Origin: Morella rubra
Taxonomy: Eukaryota; Streptophyta; Magnoliopsida; Fagales; Myricaceae
DNA: 64,000 nucleotides
Assembly (NCBI GenBank): GCA_003952965.2
Contig: CM025851.1
Span: 34,886,758-34,950,757 of the forward strand
Direction of reading: 5' to 3'
Shown: piece after piece, positions 10,955 to 22,774 of the stretch
Layout of the letters: each line of letters begins with the position of its first letter
Numbering within the stretch: the stretch's first letter is position 1
The notes under the pieces: generated by a model
What the model was told of the DNA's origin: nothing
Databases searched by the model: none
What the model saw: only the letters and a program-made list of their open reading frames with translations
Translations under genes and position numbers: made by a program

Positions 10955-13900
10955 ATGCTGGGTCTGACTCAACATATTTATGTTCGGATGATTAAGGATG
11001 TAGCTCGGAGTCAGAGAAGCGGAGATGGTGATCAGCTTGCTTCCGACCAATCCCGCCGCTGGCGTGACATTTTCTGGTTGGTAGTGTTTACGCTTCATTT
11101 GGTCGTGTTGGGGTACGGCCTTGTTTATTTTGGCCGCTATGGGTACGCCCCAGGGTTTAAGAAACACCGCAGGGGCTTGACGAAGAATTATTGGCCCGTG
11201 TATGCTGTTGCTGGTGGTGTCGGGACTGGTCTTGGATGTACTTGGTTGTTGCTGCTGGGCTCGCATGCAAATGTCATGATGAAGGTTGCAGTTCACATTT
11301 TGACGACCTATCTTGCTGTGATTAGTGTTTTATGTTTCTGGGCTGAGCAGTTCTTTTGGGGCGTTGTGTTTGCCACTGGTGCTGCTTTGCAGTTCTTGTA
11401 TGTCATATCGGTCATAGACAGGTATGAACTTGAAGTATTTTCTGAGTGTCTGAGTCTCAGACTCTGAGCTTCCAATCTCACACTGGATATGTTGGATTTA
11501 ATCCTATTTTAAAATCTTTGCGAAGGCGTTTACCCAGAATATCTTCCTAACCTTTTTCATTGAAATCCTGAGTCTGTATGAATTGTTAACATTTCAACAA
11601 ATTGGGATGTTGGTTGAAAGCATATCAGTAGAACTCTAGAAAGTTGAGGGGATGTATTTACTGGGTCTAGCGTTTTTTCTTCTCTAAGCAACAGAGTCCT
11701 GGGTTTAGAGTTTCACATATTTATTTTCTTTGTTGTGTTTCTTCCTGTTGATGGCTAGTCATAATGCTTGAAAATCAGCATGAGTAGTGGGATCCTAGGA
11801 CACTTGAAGATTTGTCGGGGCTTAAGTAGTCATAAAAATTGACGTGGGTTTATTTCCTAGTCTCACAGCCTTAGCGCTTTGTACAAATCTTCAAGCTATT
11901 GCATGTAAGTTCTTATGTCTGAGTATTTTTTTTACTGTTTGACCACCAATCATTTTCATAGACAGATCCTTATCCATGAATCCTCTTTTCTGATATGTGC
12001 AAGAAGTGTCATTCATTATACTGTGGCTCAAAACTGTCGGTTTCCTTTTGAAGAATGGAGTATATCTTTTAACTGGCCATATTTGGGAATGATGACAACT
12101 TGGGTTTTCTTTTTATTGGTGGGTTTGGGCGGGGGGTTGTTTAGAGTTTGTGTGGATCATGCCAACTTTTGGGAGAGGTTAGAGCTCTTAGAGTTTCAGT
12201 TCGTCTGGATCATGTTGGTTTGTAGTTTGTAGAGATCTTATTTACTTATCATTTGTATTTTTCATTGTCTTCTCGGTTCTGTAGGGTTTCAGGCAACCTT
12301 GAGGTGAATTCCCTACCTCTCGATATAGGACTGCAACACTGCAAATAAGTAAGAAAGCCATGACCATGAGAGTGACAAAAGTTGCAGATGCAAGTGTTGT
12401 GTTAATCATTTATACGGCTAGGAGAAGTGCCATTTTCAACTTTATGATTAACCCTTTTTTCTTGAATTATTTGTTGTTCCTCTCTCTCTCTCTCTTCTCT
12501 CTCGTGAATGTTATGGATGAATCACAATAGGAAGAATCAGATCCTATGCTGTCTTACTACAAAAATTGTCACCTAAATACATCTAGTAAATCTACAGACT
12601 TCCTTTTACCATGCTGGTGTTGCAAAAAGCTGCAAAGATGGTATGGAGTCTTCCAGAAGTTATGAGAGTAGCGTATGCATTCATGTTTGTTATGCTTATA
12701 TGGTTGGGATTGTGGTCTTTTGGAGCATCTGGTGTTGTGGCTTCAAACATGGGTGATGGTGGAGGCTGGTGGCTTCTTGTGGTGAGCTGGCTTGCTCTTC
12801 ATTCAAGCTGTTATTATTCTGACAAGAATTGCAATAAATTACTATTTAAATTAGCCTCAGCTGGTGATACTAATAAGGTTCTCTTTTGCGCAACCAGGTC
12901 TTGTCTGTAAGCTTATTTTGGACTGGCGCAGTCCTCTGCAATGCTGTACATGTTATTGTTTCTGGGATGGTGTTTCTTGTCCTTATCCATGGTGGTCGTG
13001 AAGCATCATCAATACCTCCAAATTCCTTGATGATGTCTCTACAGTATGTCGTGACAAAATCTTTTGGTAGCATTTGCTATGGATCACTCTTCACAGCTGC
13101 TATTCGGACACTACGGTGGGAGGTATGTACTCCAGCAGTTGTGCCTGATCCACTATCTTCATTTCAAATTTGAGATTGCGTTTATACCTCCCTTTAAATG
13201 CTTGAAACGCCTTCAGATCAGGGGAATTCGGTCAAAGATTGGCAACAATGAGTGTTTACTTTGCTGTGTCGATTTCCTGTTTCATCTTGTGGAGACTCTT
13301 GTTCGTTTCTTCAACAAGTACGCCTACGTTCAGGTAATACTTTGTTAGCTATCTCCGTCATGCATCTGCCATGTATGTTTGAATGTAGACTGTTTGTGCG
13401 GCTCTAATTATTTATTGTGTGATGGCTGATACCGTCGACCCATTCGAGTGAAAATAATTCAAGAAACTTAAAATATGGTCAAGAAAGAGTAGGCCTTGTA
13501 GATCATTCGTTGAGTATGCTAGGAAAATGGAATCTAGAAATGTGTGTATAGGCTCGATTGGTCACAATGGAAGTGCCCCAATTACGATAGCCCATGAATT
13601 TAAATTAGGATACTTATGTTCCATGACGTTTGTGATCTAGATCGCATTGAAGGCTTTGATCATAGGGAGTAGCCAAGAGGCCATGGAAAAAGTTTTTGCA
13701 AAAATGTCATGAAATAAAATATGCTGGTTTTGTTTATTAAACATGAATGGTTGACAGGGATTCCTGTCAGGACAGACTGTTTGGATGTGGTATGGTGAAT
13801 GGTAAACTTCATTTAAAAAAAAAAATAGTATAAAATTCTTAACGAATTGCATGCAATGGTAATTGTTGGTTTTAGTACATTGTTTTTAATTTATTAAATT

Positions 13901-15028
13901 TCCTGATGATATTGGACTGGAGTCAAGGGCAAATTAATTTTTTTTCTTGTAATAAAGCTGCAAATATACATAGAAACATATCAACCTCTGGAGATAATAC
14001 AAGAGGAGACACTAATACAAACGACCCATCTTTACATCTTTCCGAAGAAATGCAGACAATTGAGCCCTGCATAACACTTGAACCTAACACCAATCTAGAT
14101 GTTGTAATCTTAGACTTCTGCTGCAAAGGATATTGCATTTTAATATTAATTCTAGATTCTCTTACTCTTAGTAGCTTTTTTCTTCCCTTTTGTGTTTCTC
14201 TGCCTCTCTCATCGAGAAAATGAGATTTGACATATCTGCATGTCTTAGTTTTGAAATTTTCTCCTCATTTTCTCTGCTTAGTACATCAATCTTTTGATTT
14301 ACCATGAGCCATCTTCTACAATTTGGGCTGCCTCAGTTTGGGGTGGTGGATACTTAATTCATGTCTTTTCAGTTTAAAGTAGTTCTAGTTTTTAATTAAT
14401 GTTTGTTGAAGTAATTTATTTGTCACCAGCTACTGTGAGTTCTAGAATATTGGTCAAGTAAAGCGTGGTTTGCAACCCCTGTTCTCTCCAGATTGCTGTT
14501 TATGGCAAAAGCTTTAACCATTCAGCAAGGGATGCCTGGGAGTTATTCCAGTCAACTGGAGTTGAAGCTCTTGTTGCCTATGATTGTTCAGGTGCTGTTC
14601 TACTAATGGGTACTCTTTTGGGTGGGCTTGTGACTGGAACTTGCGCAGGAGTTTGGACCTGGATTAAATGGAGGGATAGTATGAGCATGGTAGGGTCCAC
14701 TGCCATGTTGGTGGGAATGGTCTTGGTAAGTTTGTCCTCTAGAAAAACATTTACTGCCTTATAATTTCAGTATGATTGGTAAAATATAGCGTGGGATATG
14801 TATTATCAGGTGGGACTGGGAATGGTCGTGGTTGAAAGTGCTGTTACATCCATATACATCTGTTATGCAGAAGATCCATTGTTGATTCATAGATGGGATT
14901 CTGAATTCTTTGACCAGATGTCGGAGATGCTACACCAACGTCTTCAGTATCGGAGTGCACGAGCAAGGGAAGTTTTCCCCCGCAATCGGCTTGATGGCCA
15001 TATACTACAAGATAGGCTACCTGCTTAA
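10955..15028 (+). CDS. Choline transporter-like protein (CTL/SLC44, PNS1-type)
   Basis: Six coding exons: 10955-11421, 12598-12781, 12898-13122, 13217-13333, 14492-14725 and 14810-15028. All junctions are GT-AG, and the joined frame is open for 481 residues. The protein has many membrane spans. It starts with the helix FWLVVFTLHLVVLGYGL and continues through blocks typical of the family: WAEQFFWGVVFATGAALQF, SFGSICYGSLFTAAIRTLRW, CLLCCVDFLFHLVETLVRFF, NKYAYVQIAVYGKSF and the C-terminal ESAVTSIYICYAEDPLLIHR. The length fits the plant CTL1-like class recalled from Arabidopsis. Family members move choline or related lipids across plasma-membrane or trans-Golgi membranes. The start is uncertain: ATG 10955 is the first in-frame ATG after a plausible acceptor at ~10900, while ATG 10829 would add 42 residues. 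Intron 1 (1,176 bp) and intron 4 (1,158 bp) are the largest. Confidence 0.9.
13334..14491 (+). other. CTL intron 4, containing a segment repeated at 19.3 kb
   Basis: This 1,158-bp intron holds a stretch at about 14068-14240 that recurs, diverged, at about 19312-19445 (shared text includes GTTGTAATCTTAGACTTCTG and GACATATCTGC). The repeat is outside any gene at the second site, so this part of the intron is probably a dispersed repeat rather than a regulatory element specific to CTL. Confidence 0.6.
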
Positions 15029-16080
15029 AATTTCATGACCTGTGTTATTACAAATTAGTGCATTAATATATACCCAATTGTAATCGAAAATCTTTTGATT
15101 TATTAATTTAAAGTTGTGAATCATTTCTTTAGTTTGCATTTTCCCCAGAAGATCCAAAATCGATTAAAAACTTAAAAACATTCTACCTGCGCAACCAGAC
15201 GACAAAACAAAATGGCTCATGAGCTGGGGAAATGGACAGATATGAGTAATATTTTTGGCTCTATTCCCATATCTATAAATCCAATTTGCTGTATGTAATG
15301 TAGGCAGGTTTTACAAATTACCACCATGATGGAGTTGAATGCAATGAAATTAGGTTTTACAAACCACTCATATTTAAAGCAGTCCATTTTACAAAATCAG
15401 TATATATTAATTAATTAACCATCCTCCAAATCTAATTAGGAGTCATTAATACTGATCAATTGGCCGCCAAATCATTTTTCTCACCAAAGATTACTCTATT
15501 ATCGATAAGTTCTCCAGATAATTGAGTAGCCTTGAGAAGTACTGAGAAAAAGATATATATAGATTACTTAAGATTGTAAAGATTGTTTTATTTCGTTTTC
15601 TTGTGTACCACGCTTAAATCTCCAAAGTTTGCGTGATCATGCTTATCATGTTCACATTAGACATGGAACTTGTCATAACAAATGGCATGGCAAACAACTA
15701 AGTGACTGTCACATTTGCTCAACATCGTACATTTTGGAACTCTCTTCACTGCCTCAAGTCTCGCATTGGTATCGTGATTCACTCGTGTGAGCCTATGTTC
15801 CCTGAAAGTTCGCTATTTCCTTAACAATAGACAGTGGTGCCGAGAAATTAATGAATTAATTGTCTCTAATTAAAGATCCCTTCATGATTATCAAATTAAT
15901 TTAGCCGTTAGATAAGAATTAAGTTTTGATTGATCCCAAATTAAGGATTTTCATCCCACTGAGGAAATTTTGAATGAAATAGGACGAATTGACCCTCTCT
16001 CAGTTACTAATAATTTAGCACTAATTTAGCGGTACTAAATAACTAGTAGTCTATAACATAAAACGGGTGGGATTAATTGC
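15029..16080. other. CTL 3' flank, AT-rich spacer with one arm of an inverted repeat
   Basis: The region downstream of the CTL stop is AT-rich, and no gene was seen. Bases about 15828-15975 are the reverse complement, with divergence, of about 18595-18890. Shared landmarks are ATTAATTGTCTC, CCCTTCATGAT, TAGCCGTTA and GGATTTTCATCCCA on this side. Confidence 0.6.
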
Positions 16081-16910
16081 TCTTGATTGCAGATTTTTAC
16101 AAGAAAACCAAAAAAGAAAACGAATTGAAAAGAAAGGAATTAGGTTGTCCCCCACAAAAAGGAAGAGGGGAAGATTGAGAAGAATAGCCTCCTGGAGGAA
16201 ACCTCTTTGTACCAACAAAGAGAACTGCACCAGTTGAATCCTTGCAAACCACAGCTGCCATAGAAAAATCTGCTCGAACTGCGCTGTCAAAGTTCATCTT
16301 CCAATTCCCATCTGGAGGGGGAGACCAACTAGACTGACCCCCATAAATTTTTTCCATGCCTCCGAGTGCTCAAGAAAAAGCCTTTTGATTCGAGAAACAA
16401 ATCAGTGCACATTAAGGGAGCTACCATTATGCATTGCCTGGTTCCTGGTAAACCAAATCCTGTCCATCAAAATAACTGCGAAGCGGGTGAAGTCGATAGA
16501 GAGAGAAGAAGGAAGACCAAGAGCTGCCAGCCTGCCACCGGGTCCACAATGATGATTATTCACTCCAAAATAGACTCTGCCTGACTGATAATGGGCAAAA
16601 CGACCAAGGTGATTCTTTCCATGCTATGATGGCAAGCGGGCAACGGAAAAAATAGATGATCTGGTGATTCCACCCCAGAATTACAGAGAGAGCATGTTGC
16701 ATACTCCTCACCAAGATTCAAACAACTGCTAATATTGTATTTGCAAGGAAGAATGTTCCAAGCAACTTTCCACATTAAGAGCTTCAATCTATCTTGGATG
16801 GGGAAAGACCATATTTTCCTCCAGAGGACTTGTAAATTATGAGGTGTTGCTCTTCCAAAGAAATTAGCAGCCTGCAAATTTTCTATTTCACGTGAAGATT
16901 GATGCTGGGA
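16081..16910 (-). mobile_element. Decayed LINE (L1-type) fragment: zinc-binding RT region and RNase H
   Basis: Reading the minus strand, 16560-16877 encodes a region like the plant L1 reverse-transcriptase zinc-binding domain (zf-RVT): WRKIWSFPIQDRLKLLMWK, then ILPCKYNISSCL and the C-x2-C / H pattern CSLCNSGVESPDHLFF. Further along, 16097-16357 encodes the beginning of the RVT_3-type RNase H domain (WSPPPDGNWKMNFDSAVRAD, AAVVCKDSTGAVLF). The two parts are in different frames with stops between them, and no upstream reverse transcriptase palm is visible, so this is a truncated, dead copy. The pairing of the two domains in the usual LINE order supports the call. Confidence 0.8.
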
Positions 16911-17099
16911 TTGAAATTAAAAATGTTCAATTGCATTGCATGACAACATATATCAAACAAACACTAAGTATAATAGAAAAACCAATTCAACTCTCAATGG
17001 ATATTTTCTAAAAACGTCAGCAGAACAGAATCGGCACGACAGTGATACAAATTTGTTGAGGCATATTGCAATAGTGAGAAGGAATTGTTTTATAGTGCA

Positions 17100-17190
17100 T
17101 ACAAATGCTTCCGTCTCCTATATTGAAGATGCCCATGTCAATCGGTCAATCGGGCCAATATGGAATAGTTTTAATATAATGAGTAAAGAG
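17100..17190 (-). pseudogene. C-terminal fragment of a KIB/DUF295-type F-box gene
   Basis: The minus strand reads TIPYWPD, a stop, then PIDMGIFNIGDGSI, matching the C-terminal block of the pseudogene at 29.1-30.1 kb (PIDMGIFNIYRRW) at DNA and protein level. Only about 90 bp is recognisable, and nothing of the F-box or central DUF295 region is seen nearby. It is an orphan fragment carried within the repeat nest. Confidence 0.6.
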
Positions 17191-17218
17191 GAGAGAGATG
17201 CCCCCATGAAGAATGGTC

Positions 17219-17470
17219 ATTATTCTTCATCTGGGCATCTCTCTCCTCTTTGCTCTGAAACCACTTCTACCGTTCGACTTGTGACACTTCGCCACAATTG
17301 CGCTACCGCGTGCATCTTCTTAGTGTTGCAGCCAGGCCTGACAGCTACCAAAAGTAAAGACACACATATTACATCCAATTGCAGTAGGAGCCATGGAGAT
17401 CAGTAGAGAGTTGGTGAAAAAGTTTGAAGAAGAGAGAGATCGAGACTGGGTGAAGAAGTTTGAAGAAGAT
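17219..17470. repeat. Direct repeat A, copy 1 (partner at ~20945-21190)
   Basis: This ~250-bp block recurs at about 20945-21190 with moderate divergence. Shared landmarks in order are CATCTCTCTCCTC, ACACTTCGCCACAATTGC, CACACATATTACA, AGAGCCATGGA-like and TTTGAAGAAGAG. Open frames in it are short and not conserved between the copies, so I do not call a gene. Confidence 0.75.
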
Positions 17471-17479
17471 GGCGATTTA

Positions 17480-17945
17480 AATGCAAGAGGAGATTCATAA
17501 GCCATCACGCAGCCCATACTGTAAAAATTTTCTGGGACCACAACAACGTAGCCATCACGCAGCCCATCTTGGTGAGTTTTATGGGACCACAACGACACCC
17601 ATCACGCAGCCCCTCCAGAGCAGTCATAACAGAGAAATATGTAAAATTGTGACAAATTACTCGCTGTTTATTGCTTTTATGATGGAAAATGCAAAGGAAA
17701 AAGACTCGCGGGCACCTTGAGAACAGCAACTTCCACTGCCTAAGCAAAAACGAAACCTGAATTAAAAGCCACAGCAATTAAAAAAATGCGTCGACATTTT
17801 CTTGGGAAATCAGTCAGGTTTTCTATGAAAAACATTCGCAATACTCTGTAAGAGTACCTACAAACTATACTCTTTTGGAAAGAATCAAAGATGAAAGTGA
17901 CAACATATATTACATAGTTATATGTCATGTAATTGAACTGATTTT
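17480..17945. repeat. Direct repeat B, copy 1, with local CATCACGCAGCCC units
   Basis: Bases 17500-17615 contain three copies of a short unit, CATCACGCAGCCC, spaced by GGGACCACAAC-like text; a related segment (GTGAGTTTTTTGGGACCACA) occurs at ~21668-21690. Bases 17640-17945 are repeated almost unchanged at 19466-19806, where the copy is interrupted by the insertion at 19805-20597. This copy therefore preserves the uninterrupted target sequence. Confidence 0.75.
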
Positions 17946-17991
17946 TTGTCATTGTCATCTTTGATTCCTTCAAAATGTAAGAAACAGTCTT

Positions 17992-18140
17992 TTTTTTTTT
18001 CTGGCTCAATAAAAGAGAACAGAGCTGGCGCCAGCGTTCTGGAAGTGCTGACCTATCGCGCTCGCGCTTAGTACTGCTTATGATTTGAACCTCAGTAATA
18101 ATGCTATGCGTTCTTGGTGGCGTGACGTCATCTTTGAGAC
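17992..18140 (-). mobile_element. Possible SINE (box-B-like motif and A-tail) on the minus strand
   Basis: On the minus strand the segment ends in an A-run (T-run at 17990-18001 on +). It contains GGTTCAAATC, close to the tRNA-derived Pol III box B. It sits inside repeat B at a place where the second copy of that repeat (~20640-20660) has no comparable sequence. A clear box A and target duplication were not found, so the call is tentative. Confidence 0.35.
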
Positions 18141-18199
18141 TCAATAAAAGTTATAAACCCTCGAGTTTGAATAGAGCGCAATATGTTTATGCTAGACTA

Positions 18200-19465
18200 T
18201 ATTCTCTTAAAGGTGATTTTTGCAAAATTTGCTCTTCTAACATTATACCCGGAAGTCTTATTCTTAAATACGAATTTTAGAAGAGAAACCAAAACAATGT
18301 CCTTTCCTTCTAATAATAATAAAGTTAAATTAGAATGACCTTTGTTTTCCTATCCTCCTTTTTCTACTTTCTTTTTTAATTGCAAGACGAACCTTTGAAT
18401 TTGAAGGATGGAAGAATTCAACCACATTACTTACGTACGTCTAGATTGGTGTTAGGTTCAAGTTTCAACCTGTGATATGCATGACACGATTGTTTAAGTT
18501 TTCGTCATTAAAATTCATAACCAGCAAGTAATTTGCCACAATTTTACACATTACAAAGTAACATATTAGGAGTGGGAGAAAAACGTCAATGGGATGCTAC
18601 TACTCAATGGGATGAAAATCCCTAATTTGGGATCGATAAAAACTCAATTCGGCCACCTACTTTAGATACTCCCATAGTCGAATGCCTTAAGCAGATGTAG
18701 CCTCTAGGAAAGTCAAGAGAATAGGAATGGGGAGTACTCTTAATTGCTAATTAGCAATATTATTGGAGAGTCATGTCGAGAAAGAAGCTAATTCCTAATC
18801 ACCTACTTCTTATATAACGGCTAAAATTTAATTATCATGAAGGGAACTTTATTTAGAGACAATTAATGCAACACACGTACGGCACCACTAATTACTGCCG
18901 AAGTTACCAAATCTTCAGCAGTGACAATGGAAATAATAATTCCAAATTCAGCTTTTTTCCGTCCATGCATATAATTATAATTTATTCAGCTCATATATGG
19001 CGGTAACATAAAACAATATCCTTCTAATAACAATAAAGTACAACTAGAATGACCTTTCTTTCCTATCCTCCTTTTTCTACTTTCTGTTTTTTCTAGTACT
19101 CATCATGAGCTACGATTCCAGGAGTGGATGTATATATCGACCTCCATGAGGGCTTTCGTTGTTTCAATAAATTGTTGTGATTTATTTGGAGATGGCCGCG
19201 AGGACTTGCAACATTTTGTTTTTCTCTTGTTCTTTTTCACAAAGGATGTAGTGCATGCCTTCTTGTAGATATTCCTAGATTTTTGTTGTAGAAAGTGGCC
19301 CATGCGTACCACAGCTTGAACCCAACACCAATCCTGACGTTGTAATCTTAGACTTCTGCATGCGGCAAGGCAATAACATATCTTAGTAGCTTTTGAGTTT
19401 GTCTGCCTCTTTCATCAAGAAATGAGATTGGACATATCTGCGGGTGCTAAAGCCAATAAAATAGC
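18200..19465. other. Spacer with inverted-repeat arm and short direct repeats, no gene seen
   Basis: About 18595-18890 is the second arm of the inverted repeat with 15828-15975. About 18294-18375 and 19010-19094 are a direct repeat pair (shared AGAATGACCTTT and TATCCTCCTTTTTCTACTTT). About 19312-19445 resembles part of CTL intron 4. The remainder is AT-rich, without coding features. Confidence 0.6.
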
Positions 19466-20660
19466 ATGTATGTAAAATCGTGACAAATTACTCGCTGTTT
19501 ATTGCTTTTAATGATGAAAAATTGGTATGGGATGCAAAGGAAAAAGACTCGCGGGCACCTTGAGAACAGCAAATTCCGCTGCCTAAGCAATGATGTTAGG
19601 GGAAAAACGAAACCTGAATTAAAAGTCACAGCAATTAAAAAATGCATCTGACATTTTCTTGGGAAATCAGTCAGGTTTTCTATGAAAAACATCCGCAATA
19701 CTCTGTAAGAGGACCTACAAACTATACTCTTTTAGAAAGAATCGAAGATGAAAGTGACAACATATATTACATAGTTATAAGTCATGTAATTGAACTGATT
19801 TGTCATTAGGTTATTTAAACTTTAAAATAAACGCCCGCGTTCTAGAGAGCGAGGCTCTGCCTTCTCTCTAGAACGCTCTGCCTTCTCTCTACTACTCCCC
19901 CTAGTGATCTCCCTCTCAACTGATGCTTCCAACGAGCTCCGGACCCCCCTTCTTCTTCCCCTTTTCTTCTTCTTCCTCTTTTCCCCTTTTTCTCGACAAT
20001 TAGATCCCGGTAGATTCTGATGTGTCAACGGTGGCCACAGCCTCACCAGACGCCGTCTCCTCCTCCCGACGAGCCTTCCCGCACCAGTCCGGCTTTTGTT
20101 GGTTGGTGTGTGGTGTCTCACACGCCCCTCGAGCCGCGCATGGATCTCACATGCCTGCTTCTGGGCTTCATTTTCCGGTCTATTTCTGGCGATTTTGGAG
20201 GCCCCGCGCCTCATGGTTGGCTCCTGCTTCGTGGTTGGCCTCTCTGCTCGTTGGTGGTGGTGCTGATTTCGTATTTTCTATTGTTTTGTGTTTTTTGTTT
20301 TGTAGTTTTGCGTTTTGTTGGTTTTTTGTGGGTCTGTGTTGGTTTTTTGTTTGTTTTTCTGGCTCCTGTGTGGGCTTTCCCGATCCTTTGTAGATCTTTT
20401 CCGCCCTTTTGGGCTTGCTGTACTGGATTGTGGTGTTGTCTTTACTGGCTAGCATAGGTCCTGTAGCTTTGGCTACTGAGTCCGCTCCGCTCTCACGCTA
20501 GTGGAGCATGTAATGGCTTTATCCGATCCTTTTTGCCGCCGGTTTTTATTTCGAGTCCTTTTAGTCCTTTTAGACCGTGATCTAAAAAAAAAAACAAGAA
20601 CTGATTTGTCGTCATTATCATCTTTGATTCCTTCAAAATGTAACATACAGTGTGTAGATG
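19466..20660. repeat. Direct repeat B, copy 2 (interrupted by the insertion at 19805-20597)
   Basis: Bases 19466-19804 match 17640-17940 closely, and 20611-20640 resume the match (ATCATCTTTGATTCCTTC) after the insertion. Comparing the two copies gives the empty site of the inserted element. Confidence 0.8.
19805..20597 (+). mobile_element. Young non-autonomous LINE-like insertion with A-tail and 13-bp target duplication
   Basis: The 13-mer GAACTGATTTGTC flanks this ~793-bp segment on both sides (19792-19804 and 20598-20610). The segment ends in an A-rich tail (20583-20597) and is absent from the sister copy of repeat B near 17940. These are the marks of target-primed retroposition. The body starts with a GC-rich part containing a repeated TCTCTCTAGAACG-type motif and continues G/T-rich (20260-20420). 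No reverse transcriptase is encoded. Open frames of 120-145 codons in its GC-rich part lack recognisable domains. It is probably a deletion derivative of an L1-type LINE or an unusually long SINE-like element. Confidence 0.75.
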
Positions 20661-20944
20661 CAAGTGTAGTGTTAATTATAATTATATAATCAACTAAAAT
20701 ACTAGTAACAAAAGAATATCTGCAATTTCTGCACTTCAAGTACTATTACCACACATAATACTACTGTTTTTTTTTTTTTTTTGGCAGTTACACATAATAT
20801 ATACTACTACTACACATATCTGCAATTTCGGCACTTCAAGGACTATTACCATACATAATGCTACTTTTTTTTTTGTGGCTAAATTACACATAATAAAATA
20901 TTCTAAAACTCCTCAGCATGGCTAGTGGTCATTCTTCTTCTTTA

Positions 20945-21730
20945 TGTGAGCATCTCTCTCCTCCTTGCTATTGAACCCTCTTCGACAGTTCGTCTTTTGA
21001 CACTTCGCCACAATTGCATTACCTTGTGCGGTCTCTTGGTGTTACAATAAGGCCTGACGGCTGCCAAAAGAAGAGGCACACATATTACACGGAATTGTAG
21101 GCAGAGCCATGGATATCGGTAGAGAGAGTGAGTGAAGAAATTTGAAGAAGAGGGAGATCAGAGTGGATGAAGAAGTATGAAGAAGATGTGATATTTTATA
21201 CAAGTCGTCCACTCCATTTGTAGTAAATTCTCCAAAAATGAAAAAGCTGGCAAATATTCCGAAAATAAAACACATGTTCAACCTCGGCTTGAGCTTAGGA
21301 GTGGTGTTCGAGCTTGATGGATTAAACTCTGTAATCTGAACATCCAAACCAATCCAGCCGAGTTCGAGCTTGAATTGAGATCGGCTTAAGAATAAAAGAA
21401 AACGAGAAATCAGAAAGACATACCTTTTCAACTGCATGAGCATAATTGAAATATTTTCTTTGGAAAAATTAATAGTTCTTGCAAAAAATTGCATGATTGT
21501 GACATCAAACTGATTAGAACAGATTGTGACATTCGAGAAAAAAAAAAGGGGGATGATTGTGATCCTCTGATGATGCACGCTTAATACTAATTTGGAGAGT
21601 TTGCAATGTCACCACTGTAATACCTTTCTGGTGGCATACGCGTATGCATTTACATTCCTTGCTCGTCTTGGTGAGTTTTTTGGGACCACAACTGACACCC
21701 ATCCCCGCAGAGCAGCCATAAGAGAGAAAT
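20945..21730. repeat. Direct repeat A, copy 2, and adjoining related sequence
   Basis: Bases 20945-21190 match repeat A copy 1 (17219-17470). Bases 21655-21730 match part of the CATCACGCAGCCC region (17560-17640). The order in which these modules appear differs between the two sites, which suggests several rearrangements. A 178-codon minus-strand open frame (21042-21578) is not recognisable and is not conserved in copy 1. Confidence 0.6.
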
Positions 21731-22774
21731 GTTCAGCAGAGAACAGGGAAGGTGACTCCCTATAAGCATCTAGTGAAGAAGTAGGACACAATACGCTATT
21801 TTAATGTCAAGTAAGTGCATCCCAAATCCAAAATGATTGAACCTGGGCTTCAACTGTCAAAGAATAAAAAAGCAAAAACAACCTTTGGAATTAATAACAC
21901 AACCATGTAATCAACTAGATTAATATATTGCCTCTTATCCTGCATCAAAAATTTGCAGAGACTCGTAGGATTCCTCAAACCCAAAAACTAGCGGTGAATG
22001 AAATCAAAAGTTTTGAACCCCCTTTAAGGAGTTGGCAGGAAGAATACAATGTTCTGAAACGCCCTAGTTTGATTAACTAAATCTGACTTCAAAAGAAAAA
22101 TTTATTAGAATGGCATAGGTAGTACCAAAGTAGAAGTGGCAATTGCAAAATAATGAGCCCAAGGGTACGTGGCAACAAACCATTATAGCCTTGATTAATT
22201 CATTGCTCTTCTACTGTTCTACACCATGAGAATGACACAGGAAGTCTAGAATGCCAGATTGCAACCTCTTCAGTTCGACAAACAATCTTTCATACAAGCA
22301 GTCGGCAAAAGGCACAGGCATCTGTAGATCAGTTGCATTTTTGCAGATAGCTTCAATGCCATTTTCGCCTGCATGCATCTATTTCGTGTGTGGATGGGGC
22401 GGAGGGGCAAGAAGCATTCTAAGTTGTGCGTGGATATTCTAATGCAAGGGATGATAAATTTTCTTTGTTGTTTAATAAGATTTAATAATTTGCCTAGAGA
22501 AGAAAAAAGCTAGGAAACAAAACTAGAAGCTGGAGCGGCAGAGCCTGTAGTACACTCTGTAAAGCATAAACGAGGAATGCAACTGACTAAGGTAATTGGG
22601 GGACCATCTACTATATAGCCTAACAGCCAACGCTCGTGAAGATATCTCTAGGTGGTGGGTAGTTTCTTTTCATCATAATTAAAACTTGAGATTGGGAATT
22701 TGCCTTGCCCTTTTCTCTTTAAGGAGACCAAGTCTTGCATCTGTTCCAAATCAGCTCCAGGTCAGCTGTTGTTT
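21731..22774. other. Spacer; may include remains of the copia 3' LTR
   Basis: AT-rich, with no gene recognised. Reading the minus strand, the polypurine-like GAGGGGGAGTATCG just after the copia RNase H stop (22788-22800) would mark the border of a 3' LTR extending to lower coordinates. No terminal TG/CA pair or second LTR was identified. Confidence 0.4.

Noticed and set aside
17500..17615. Short regularly spaced repeats suggestive of an array
   Set aside because: There are only three units with unequal spacers in a plant nuclear context; this is a small local duplication, not a CRISPR array.
19822..20457. Overlapping frames of 120-145 codons within the retroposed insertion
   Set aside because: They lie within a GC-rich, stop-poor part of a non-autonomous element and have no recognisable domain.
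21042..21578. 178-codon minus-strand open frame in repeat A copy 2
   Set aside because: The frame is not preserved in the other copy of the repeat (17219-17470) and resembles no known family.
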